64,000 nucleotides of DNA. Source: Bradysia coprophila. Its lineage: Eukaryota > Arthropoda > Insecta > Diptera > Sciaridae. The position numbers and the translations under genes were made by a program. The notes below the pieces were generated by a model. It saw nothing but the letters and a program-made list of their open reading frames with translations, was not told where the DNA came from and did not search any database. Below are positions 26,614 through 36,100 of this stretch, piece by piece. The stretch covers positions 2,356,001 to 2,420,000 of the forward strand of contig NW_023503375.1 in NCBI RefSeq assembly GCF_014529535.1, read 5' to 3'. Each line of letters begins with the position of its first letter. Position 1 is the stretch's first letter.

Positions 26614-28818
26614 TTTTTTTTTTTTTTATAATTGTTCGTTTAATCAAATCAAGTTTATACAGTTTGTTTACAAATAATTCTTGTTAAAAATAAATTTACA
26701 GTCTGCCAGACTTTTCCAAATTTATGTATGAAATTTCATCATTTTAAGTAATACTAGACTTAAAAATTTAAAAAAAAATTGAAATTTAATTGGAATAAAT
26801 GAAATTGCAATAGGTTCATCACCTTGTAGATTGAAAAAAGCACGAAAAACAATCAATATTCTAAATTTTTTTGTGTAAATACTTAACCTAGGGTTACAAC
26901 AAAGTCTGTTGTGATCAAATCAAATTTGAAAGAAATCGTAATTCTCATAATCAGTTCGTATACAGTGGTCATTTTGGTGATACGAAATTACAAATAGGGA
27001 TGCGGTTGTGTCTATAATGACAATAGCTTGGAATTATGGCCTCCTAACAGCGAGTGGGGAGGTTTATAGGTACAGTTAGCAATTCTTTCTGCTGAAAAAC
27101 TGCCAAATTCACTAATAACGTTGTTATCATGTGAATACGTCTTGCTAAGCATATTCTTAGCCAAATCGTACAGGTGTACGTTAAGCCTCGGCACTTTCGT
27201 AACTTTGTGCAGTTCTTCAGTAGATAAATACTTAAAGTTTGTTCTCGATCTTCTGAAATTGATTGCCATACGTAGGCATCTATTTTCAAAGACTTTTAAC
27301 CTCCTAATCAAGTACTTTGGCAAACTATGCCAAACCGCGACGGCATAAGTTAGAACCGGCCTCAATATGGTTACATAGGTTTTAACTTTAACTTCTTGCG
27401 AAATGCCATTATTGACTTTCATGATGGGATACAGTTTATGTAAACCGGTGTTAGCTTTCAGAAGCATCCTGTTCACATGTTCGTTGTGTTTAAGGTTTGG
27501 TTGAACGTAGTAACCCAAGAAACGAACGCTATCCTTGAAAGGGATTTTTGTGCCATTCATTTCAATGCCACAAGCTTTTTCATTTTTGGGACGCCCGCGG
27601 TTGGATCTCTGAATGAAAAGAGCTTCAGATTTTTCCACATTTACTCTAATTTTCCAAATCTGATAGTATCTGTGCAACTTGTGAAGGTGGCATTGTACAT
27701 TTGACTTAGCTCTGCTCAGGGATAATCTCGTAGAAAAAGTACTTGTATCATCTGCAAAGACGGTCAGAGTAGTGTTCATATGCGTCGGCAAATCAATCAT
27801 GAAAATGATAAAGAGTAAAGGTCCTAGTATGGATCCTTGCGGTACCCCATCATTCACTGTTATTGGGTCGGAGAGCTGGTGTCCCAACTTAACTCTGTAA
27901 CTACGTCCTTTGAGGTAGGAGAAAATAATTCTGATGAGATAATCAGGAAACTTCAAGTTTATCAGTTTATATATGAGTCCTTCAACCCACATAGTGTCGA
28001 AAGCTTTTTCAATGTCTAGAAAAGCGGCTATAGTAAACTTCCCATCGTTAAAACCCATTATTGCTTCTTCAAATAACCTTATGAGAGCATGAACGGTAGA
28101 GTGCTTGCTCCTAAAGCCGAATTGGCTGTTTGGCAATAAGGCATTTGTGTCGCAGTATTGTAATATTCTTACATGCAGGACTTTTTCGAGTACTTTACTC
28201 AAACTGTTCAATAGACTAATGGGTCTAAAAATTTTTGCCTCGTTAGCGGGCTTGCCTGGTTTGGGTATCGGTATAACATGGGCTTCCTTCCATGAATCAG
28301 GGTAGTATCCTATGCTCAGAATACAATTAATCAATTTAGCGAGGAATTCGAGTGCAGACCTGGGAAGCTTTTTCAAGACAATATTTGGGATAGCATCCGG
28401 TCCATACGACTTTTTATTTTTCAAATTTTTAAGAATTATTCTAATTTCCTCAGGATCCGTCAAACGTAGCTCAAACAAATTTGACGATGACTTCTGAGAG
28501 AAGGAGATTACTTCAGACAGCACAAGCGCATCAAAATCTGGATCTCCCATAACTCTATTTTGTTTGTGGATCTCGTCGTACACTTTTGCAATAGCATTTG
28601 CCTTATCAAATGGATTACTGATAAGGGAACCATCACTTGCCTTCAGCTCAGGCACTACTTTTCTACCATCACCTAGGAGCTTGCTTATATTCTTGTACAT
28701 CTTTGTATTTGGTCTAATCTGTTTCAACTTATTCATCAGAGTTTCGGAGTTTCTTTCATCAATACTATTCTTAATTGTCATGGCTAGGCTTTTGATTTCC
28801 CTTTTTATATCAGGATCG
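26614..28818 (-). mobile_element. 5'-truncated jockey-like LINE with 3' UTR and poly-A tail
   Basis: The minus-strand unit comprises the reverse transcriptase frame, a 3' UTR of roughly 385 bases and a 14-base A tail (plus-strand T run 26614-26627). The 5' side stops at 28818, where the duplicated segment begins, so the endonuclease region is absent. Whether this is ordinary 5' truncation or disruption by the neighbouring segment is open. Confidence 0.7.
27012..28781 (-). CDS. LINE reverse transcriptase (partial ORF2), jockey-like
   Basis: 589 residues are uninterrupted from the first methionine, and the frame continues upstream to the truncation point without a stop. Polymerase motifs in order: VIPIPKPGKP (template-binding region), FLDIEKAFD (motif A, about residue 257), GVPQGSILGPLL (motif B, about 313), FADD (motif C, about 341) and FLGYYVQPNLKHNEH (thumb region, about 430). 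The catalytic aspartates are intact. The N-terminal apurinic endonuclease domain expected in ORF2 of this clade is missing, so it cannot be autonomous. Absence of stops and frameshifts points to a fairly young insertion. Jockey-clade placement is inferred from motif wording, not from a tree. Confidence 0.88.
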   Translation of the reverse strand: MTIKNSIDERNSETLMNKLKQIRPNTKMYKNISKLLGDGRKVVPELKASDGSLISNPFDKANAIAKVYDEIHKQNRVMGDPDFDALVLSEVISFSQKSSSNLFELRLTDPEEIRIILKNLKNKKSYGPDAIPNIVLKKLPRSALEFLAKLINCILSIGYYPDSWKEAHVIPIPKPGKPANEAKIFRPISLLNSLSKVLEKVLHVRILQYCDTNALLPNSQFGFRSKHSTVHALIRLFEEAIMGFNDGKFTIAAFLDIEKAFDTMWVEGLIYKLINLKFPDYLIRIIFSYLKGRSYRVKLGHQLSDPITVNDGVPQGSILGPLLFIIFMIDLPTHMNTTLTVFADDTSTFSTRLSLSRAKSNVQCHLHKLHRYYQIWKIRVNVEKSEALFIQRSNRGRPKNEKACGIEMNGTKIPFKDSVRFLGYYVQPNLKHNEHVNRMLLKANTGLHKLYPIMKVNNGISQEVKVKTYVTILRPVLTYAVAVWHSLPKYLIRRLKVFENRCLRMAINFRRSRTNFKYLSTEELHKVTKVPRLNVHLYDLAKNMLSKTYSHDNNVISEFGSFSAERIANCTYKPPHSLLGGHNSKLLSL

Positions 28819-29115
28819 TTGTGTGTATCAAAGTGAAATTATGGAGACAAATTTTTTATTTAACATGATGTTTGGGGACACTAAATTTTTCAGGGACGTC
28901 CCCGAAAGAAGAGCTATTTATTGAGTTTTTTGAGGACATTAGAACGGACGACCACTACATTAAATAAGCGGCCGATGATCACAAGCATTTTAGGGATACC
29001 AATGATGCACGATTTTTTCGATATTTTCATTGCCAAAACGAATTTTATAATTGATTATGTTGAACCGTCAGTTAAATTTCCCCTTTTACAAGCTATTACG
29101 AATAAGGCGACAGCT

Positions 29116-31320
29116 AGAGTGGTTTAGAGTGACTGGCTGGTGGTTTAGATTGACTGGCGGTTGCTTTAGAGTGACTGGCGGTTGCTTTAGAGTGACTGGC
29201 GGTTGCTTTAGAGTGACTGGCGGTTGCTTTAGAGTGACTGGCGGTTCCTTTAGAGTGACTGGCGGTTGCTTTAGATTGACTGGCGGTTGCTTTAGAGTGA
29301 CTGGCGGTTGCTTTAGAGTGACTGGCGGTTGCTTTAGAGTGACTGGCGGTTGCTTTAGAGTGACTGGCGGTTGCTTTGGAGTGACTGGCGGTTGCTTTAG
29401 AGTGACTGGCGGTTGCTTTAGAGTGACTGGCGGTAGGTTAAGATTGACTGGCGGTAGCTGGCGGTTGGCTTATAGTTACTGACGGTTCATAAAAGGATGA
29501 ATTTCGTTGATTTTTGCCTACATTCTCTTTATGGCATTTAGTAAGAGGGTGAATAATCAGTGGGGGTTGCTTTAGAGTGACTGGCGGTTGCTTTAGAGTG
29601 ACTGACGGTTGCTTTAGAGTGACTGACGGTTGCTTTAGAGTGACTAGCGGTTGCTTTAGAGTGACTGGCGGTTACTTTTGAGTGACTGGCGGTTGCTTTA
29701 GAGTGACTGGCAGTTGCTTTAGAGTGACTGGCGGTTGCTTTAGAGGGACTGGCGGTTGCTTTAGAGTGACTGGCGGTTGCTTTAGAGGTACTGGCGGTTG
29801 CTTTAGAGTGACTGGCGGTTGCTTTAGAGTGACTGGCGGTTGCTTTAGAGTGACTGGCGGTTGCTTTAGAGTGACTGTCGGTTGCTTTAGAGTGACTGGC
29901 GGTTGCTTTAGAGTGACTGGCGGTTGCTTTAGAGTGACTGGCGGTTGCTTTAGAGTGACTGGCGGTTGCTTTAGAGTGACTGGCGGTTGCTTTAGAGTGA
30001 CTGGCGGTAGCTGGCGGTTGGCTTATAGTTACTGGCGGTTCATAAAAGGATGAATTTCGTTGATTTTTGCCTACATTCTCTTTATGGCATTTAGTAAGAG
30101 GGTGAATAATCAGTGGCGGTTGCTTTAGAGTGACTGGCGGTTGCTTTAGAGTGACTGGCGGTTGCTTTAGAGTGACTGGCGGTTGCTTTAGATTGACTGG
30201 CGGTTGCTTTAGAGTGACTGGCGGTTGCTTTAGAGTGACTGGCGGTTGCTTTAGAGTGACTGGCGGTTGCTTTAGAGTGACTGGCGGTTGCTTTAGAGTG
30301 ACTGGCGGTTGCTTTAGAGTGACTGGCGGTTGCTTTAGAGTGACTGGCGGTTCCTTTAGAGTGACTGGCTGTTGCTTTAGATTGACTGGCGGTTGCTTTA
30401 GAGTGACTGGCGGTTGCTTTAGAGTGGCTGGCGGTTGCTTTAGAGGGACTGGCGGTTGCTTTAGAGTGACTGGCGGTTGCTTTAGAGTGACTGGCGGTTG
30501 CTTTAGAGTGACTGGCTGTTGCTTTAGAGTGACTGGCGGTTGCTTTAGAGTGACTGGCGGTTGCTTTAGAGTGACTGGCGGTTGCTTTAGAGTGACTGGC
30601 GGTTGCTTTAGAGTGACTGGCGGTAGGTTAAGATTGACTGGCGGTAGCTGGCGGTTGGCTTATAGTTACTGGCGGTTCATAAAAGGATGAATTTCGTTGA
30701 TTTTTGCCTACATTCTCTTTATGGCATTTAGTAAGAGGGTGAATAATCAGTGGCGGTTGCTTTAGAGTGACTGGCGGTTGCTTTAGAGTGACTGACGGTT
30801 GCTTTAGAGTGACTGACGGTTGCTTTAGAGTGACTGACGGTTGCTTTAGAGTGACTGGCGGTTGCTTTAGAGTGACTGGAGGTTGCTTTAGAGTGACTGG
30901 CGGTAGGTTAAAATTGACTGGCGGTAGCTGGCGGTTGGCTTATAGTTACTGGCGGTTCGTAAAAGGATGAATTTCGTTGATTTTTGCCTATATTCTCTTC
31001 ATGCCATTTTGTAAGAGAGTAAATAATCAGTGGCGGTTGGTTTAGAGTGACTGGCGGTTGCTTTAGAGTGACTGGCGGTAGGTTAAGATTGATTGGCGGT
31101 AGCTGGCGGTTGGCTTATAGTTACTGGCGGTTCAAAAAGGGATGAATTTCGTTGATTTTTGCTTCTCTTTATGGCATTTAGTAAGAGGGTCAATAATCAG
31201 TGGCGGTTGCTTTAGAGTGACTGGCAGTTGGTTTAGAGTGACTGGCGGTTGCTTTAGAGTGACTGACGATTGCTTTAGAGTGACTGGCTGTAGGTCAAGA
31301 TTGACTGGCGGTAGCTGGCG
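29116..31320 (+). repeat. 21-bp minisatellite in higher-order blocks, copy 1
   Basis: Dozens of 21-bp units with core TGGCGGTTGCTTTAGAGTG. They form six direct blocks, each closed by a variant tail (GGTAGCTGGCGGTTGGCTTA), then a unique spacer of about 75-90 bp containing GGATGAATTTCGTTGATTTT and AATAATCAGTGG. Unit number per block shrinks towards the right (about 15-25 units in the first three, few in the last three). Because 21 is a multiple of three, long frames of the heptad TGGCFRV are open, but they have no start context, conservation or splice evidence and I do not call them genes. Confidence 0.95.
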
Positions 31321-31645
31321 AACCGCCAGCCACGGTAAGCGAACCGCCAGCTACCGCCAGTCACTCTAAACCAACCGGCACTGATTATTCACCCTCTTAC
31401 AAAATGCTATAAAGAGAATATAGGCAAAAATCAACGAAATTCATCCTTTTACGAACCGCCAGTAACTATAAGCCAACCGCCAATCACTCTAAAGCAACCG
31501 CCAGTCACTCAAAACCAACCGCCAGGCACTCTAAAGCAACCGCCAGTCACTCTAAACCAACCGCCAGTTACTCCAAACCAACCGCCAGTTACTCCAAACC
31601 AACCGCCAGTTACTCTAAACCAACCGCCGGCTACTGGCGGTAGCT
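31321..31645 (-). repeat. Inverted block of the same minisatellite, copy 1
   Basis: At about 31320 the orientation flips: units now read AACCGCCAGTCACTCTAAA. The inter-block spacer also appears reversed (TGATTATTCACCCTCTTAC to TTCATCCTTTTACGAACCG, 31381-31460). Together with the direct block on its left it forms a long foldback. Confidence 0.92.
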
Positions 31646-31876
31646 AGCGGTGGTTGGCTGGTCCATTTTCATTAGCCGGCGCTGACCGGCGTCTCAATTT
31701 AGTACAAAAAAACAACAAATTATACTCCGAAAATATGAAAAAAAATGAAGAAACTGCCAGGGCTTCTTGTGGAGTGGTTTCCGCGCCCCAATTCTTGTTG
31801 TCCCCAATAAATACAACTTCAATCCCTATTAAACATTGTAAAATAAACAAATTAAATGAAATAACTTAGCTTAGTC
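31646..31876. other. Linker between young and old minisatellite arrays
   Basis: About 230 bp of AT-rich sequence with no gene. It contains one of the homopolymer indels separating the two copies (A run at 31739-31746). Confidence 0.5.
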
Positions 31877-32312
31877 TAAAAGCTTGGCGGCCGGTTTTAA
31901 AGACTTAGCGGTAAGATAAAATTGCTTGGCGGTCAGTTTAAGCGACTTTGCAGTCAGTCTGAATAACTTGGCAGTCAGTTTGAATAACTTGGCGGTCAGA
32001 TCGAATAACTTGGCGGTCAGTTTAAATAGCTTGACGGTACGCCTAAGAATTTGGCGGTCAGTTTAAATGTCTCGACGGTTGACTTGGCTGCTAGCTTATA
32101 TGACCGTATGATAAAATTGCTTGTTTAAATAACTTAACAGTCAGTTGAATTAATTTGGCGGTCAGTTTAAATAACTTGGCGGTTAGTTTGAATGTTTTTA
32201 GGTAGGTCTAAAAACTTTGCGGTCCGTCCTAATGACTCGGATGTCAGTTTAAATGGTTCGGCTGTCAGCTTAAATAATTCGGCTGTAAGTCTCAGAACTT
32301 TGTGGTCAGTCC
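31877..32312 (+). repeat. Degenerate 21-bp array related to the minisatellite, copy 1
   Basis: About 20 diverged units with consensus core TTGGCGGTCAGTTTAAATAA and a 21-bp period. The TGGCGGT plus TTTA skeleton and the period equal those of the fresh array to the left, so this is probably an older expansion of the same ancestral unit. Confidence 0.85.
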
Positions 32313-32814
32313 TAAGTTTTTTTTTTAAGGAGGGATCGGGCTTACTCTTTTATTAAAACTGGTCAATTCTGGCCAACCATCAATTTTACTCTGATTTTCT
32401 TAGCCTAAACATTGTGAATTTTTTACAGGTATCCGTTGTAAGTTTTTTCTGTGTTATGTTTTTTGTATTAATTTGCATATTACAGTTCTATCATTTTTTC
32501 ATTTACACCTGAAAGTATACTGCGCATGGAACTCCGGACTTTGTGCCATGCTGCTGAGTGGTATTTTTTGAACACTTGATGTTCATTGGTACGATGATTA
32601 GAGTATCCCTTATCCTTAAAACCCTGTTTCACAGACATTAACAATAAGTACAAATATACCAAATGAACTCTCATATCAACAGCTACGCTTTTCAACAATA
32701 TTTTCATTCACATTCTAATCAGAAAAAAATTTTGATTTCGCTTTACCCTACGTGTACTACAGAGCCTACACTTTGATGCACATTGTTTTCATATTTTACT
32801 CCATCATATAATTA

Positions 32815-32905
32815 ATTCTAATTTCTCAAATTTCTCAAAGATTTCTCAAATTCTCAAATTTTAAAAAAAATTCTCTAAAATTTCTCAAAAATAGTCCCTG
32901 GTTAT
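32815..32905. repeat. TTTCTCAAA-rich stretch ending AAAAATAGTCCCTGG
   Basis: Repeated AATTTCTCAA units precede AAAAATAGTCCCTGGTT. A similar arrangement (TTTTGGAAATT units, then AAAAATAGGCCCTGCTT) occurs at 40395-40478. Both copies of the duplication carry it, just upstream of the gene start. Confidence 0.5.
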
Positions 32906-33132
32906 AGCTTATAATCGACGAGCGGTCAACTATAACCAACTCGCGAGAACACCTACAAATTGAATACAACTCAAAAATCGTCAGCCGAAATCACTTGTCA
33001 TTTGTTTACAAATGATGTTCAACTAATCAAAGCAGTCATTGCTTTATATTACTTTCTATACGCCAAATTAAATCGTTCTATCTTTCGGATTAGTTGTCGA
33101 AGAAACGTAGTCGATTCTTTAAAAATAGTGAA

Positions 33133-36100
33133 ATGGACGTGAATAAAATGAATTGGTGTTTGAAAAACGGGAGTAGTGGCACAAAGGAGAAGTTAGTGGC
33201 ACTGCTTTCTAATATTAACTCCGTGATTGGTGACGAAATGGTATTGTTTTTAATGTTGAAGTTTTGATCACGTTTCTTAAAGAACAATTGTCTTAGAAAA
33301 AAGGAAATCAATCTTCGTCTACCGATTTTGAATCATTGGTCGATGATGCACATTCTTCGGGTTATTTTTTGAATGGAAATCGAAATGTGGCCACCACTGT
33401 GGATGCTTGTCGTTCACAGTTTACTTACAAACATAATATCAATGACGAAGCTGTGAAAAATTTTGAGCAGGACGCTGCTTTGATCGAATTGGAAACTGCA
33501 CATTTTCCTGGTGGTCAGGAGGTCTTTGACGAAGAGGTATGTTAAATTTATCGGTATATTGATTTACATTCCTAATGTTGATCAAGATTCATTACTTTAA
33601 AATCCTCAACTCCATCCATGCAACACGCTCATATTTTGGTGTACTCTTAGATTCGAATACTTCTTTCTCATATTATGTATCCGCATGTATCCATCGTCAC
33701 CTATAGACTGATTTTTTCAGTTATAGATAACCTCAGATTTAGTTATTTAAATTGTTGCTTAAATTGAGATATTTTCGTCTCAAAAAATAAAGAAACTTCG
33801 TACATATAGCAAGGGAGAGCTTCTACTATAATTATTTGAAAGTCACTACCTTTTGATTGTTTTTCCAACTGAACTTGAAATCAAGTTAAATATGCGGGCT
33901 AGTTTTAAGTAAACCGCAAATTTCACATATAATCTATATAGGTGCATGATATGTGTCTCGTATCACGTGCGGATGTTTTAAATAATTCTTTAGACTAAGT
34001 GCGTATCATGCCCAAAAATTTTATGCATGAATCTATTCTTTAGTTCGAACAAAATATATTTAATTCCCATTTTTTTAAACCATGGATGGATCAACTTGCA
34101 TCTATACATTAATAGTAGACGTCAACATTCATTTTTAACTTTTATTTATAAAATCTTTTTTGTTTTCATTAACTGGAAAATTGAAATAGTACAACGGTGT
34201 AAATTAAATGTAAACCCAACCGTTTGTATTTCTTGTTTCGATTAAATACATTGAAATTAAACCAGCTTAAATAAAATTTTAGGCAAATTCAGACACCTCG
34301 TAGAAGTAGTAAACGATTGTGGACTTCTATTCAATTGCATATTATATTTACGACAGTAGATAATGTATTTCAAATGGAACCACGAAACTTTAACTTTCGA
34401 CCTGACAGGAAACGAATGATAATTGCAGTTTCGGCTGCAGCATATGGTCTGTCTTTAATACAGTGTCTAATCGTGCCAGTTATCTGTGAAATGGAAAGCC
34501 ACCATTCTTTACTAAAAATCAGATCACATTCGAATTATCACTTGAAATTCTACGAGATGTTTGAGTCAATTTCACGTGAGCTGAACCTGACTTGTTCCGA
34601 GCCTTAGCTGCGACTTTTAGTGTGAAACGTAGATTCTCGCTAGTGTATCTGCATCTGCTTGATCCCACTGAAACATGTATTCAGATCAACAAGTGGCTCA
34701 GCGCAAAGACAATCTTTTTGAATTAGCGTCCGTTTCGAGTCGAAACTTTCTACTGAAAACGGACGTCACTGGCCAAGAAAAGCGCGGACGTTCTTTATGG
34801 CAAAGTTGCTATAAATTGCATACATCCGTTTTTAGCACACGAAATGTGACGATTCTATTTCTAAAATTACTAATCATAATAAACCACATTTCCCTAAGAG
34901 TCTTACACAAGGACTCAACGTGTCATAGGTCACGTTTATGGACAATGTTAATTATTATTGTGTGTTCAATAAATAAAAACTATTTTTTTGCCTTACATAT
35001 TCTGCAGTGCACAAGGTTATTCCTTGAACGGAAATCGAGTAATTTGGAGTGTTATTGGCAATGCCATTTAATGGAGAGTCCAATATAAAATAAGAATTAA
35101 GGACATCGGAAACTCTTATATCGTAATTTTATTATCATAACATTTGACATTATAAAATGTTCAACGTAGTTCAAATCTACGCTATCTTTTGTTAACCGAT
35201 GTCTGCAACATTCATATCTGATATTATTATTCCCTATGGGATTGATTTGTAATTTAATGATAGGAATCGAATCGTTCAGCAGGTACATTCAGTTACTCAA
35301 ATTAATTAAGTTTTTAGATGTCTAGCAAAAGAGACTAAGATTCCATCTTCACTTGGTTTATTTTTGTAAAAAATGCATCATACGTTCTGTGTGCTAAAAC
35401 CGCATTTTTAAGTGCGCTGACAGATTTAGCGTAAGTTGATGCCTCAACATAGCGTTATCGCTCAAATAAAAGTACAAAGGGTGGTCATTTCTCCCACGCT
35501 TTCAACCGTGTCATTCCCTTTTCTCTTTCACTGCACGTAAATATGGGATACCCTTAATTGCCAGCTTACTACTTCTAACTGGAATCCTGAGTGTGATCAG
35601 TATAAATTGTTCATTATCTCTTTACAGGAAGGTGATTTCTTGAGCGGAAATCGATTAATTTTGAGTGCCGATATTGATGTACATTTGAGTGATGCTAATG
35701 TTTTAGCCGATCAACATGTCGCCGGTGAAGTAGTAAGATTATTCCTTCTTTCAAATTATAAAGTCGTCAACTCAATTACTCAATTATTTTTACAGCTTGT
35801 GAGCATGGACAAGCAGAAAACTGATTCAATCGAGTCGAAAATTGATAACTCACAAGTCGCGGATGAAGAGGTAATATAATTTATGAAAAATCTCTAACTA
35901 CCAAAAGCCTACTACTTTCTAAAATTGTTAATACGATTGCCTATCTCTATTCCAAATTTTTATTAAATTTTCACTTTCTCGGTATTTTAAGAAATCTGAT
36001 TTGTCACAGAACACTTATTTTTCTCTAGCGACCTAGAAACAATGTTTCAAAAGTTCATGGTTTAATTGCTCGTCATTTAAAATGCTGTTGTCATCAATTG

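Noticed and set aside
29051..31369. Long open frames encoding repeats of the heptad TGGCFRV (also in copy 2, 56815-59134)
   Set aside because: The unit is 21 bp and lacks stops in this frame, so open reading is automatic. Frames break at spacers and at single-base variants, and there is no start or splice context.
28818..32312. CRISPR-like repeat/spacer pattern
   Set aside because: Units are contiguous tandem repeats without unique short spacers, and the context is a eukaryotic intron-bearing genome.
34317..35088. Two open frames of 96 and 137 codons between exons 2 and 3 of the SAP-like gene
   Set aside because: They have no family motif, and the acceptor at 34283 followed in phase 0 reaches a stop after six codons. 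I treat them as intronic.
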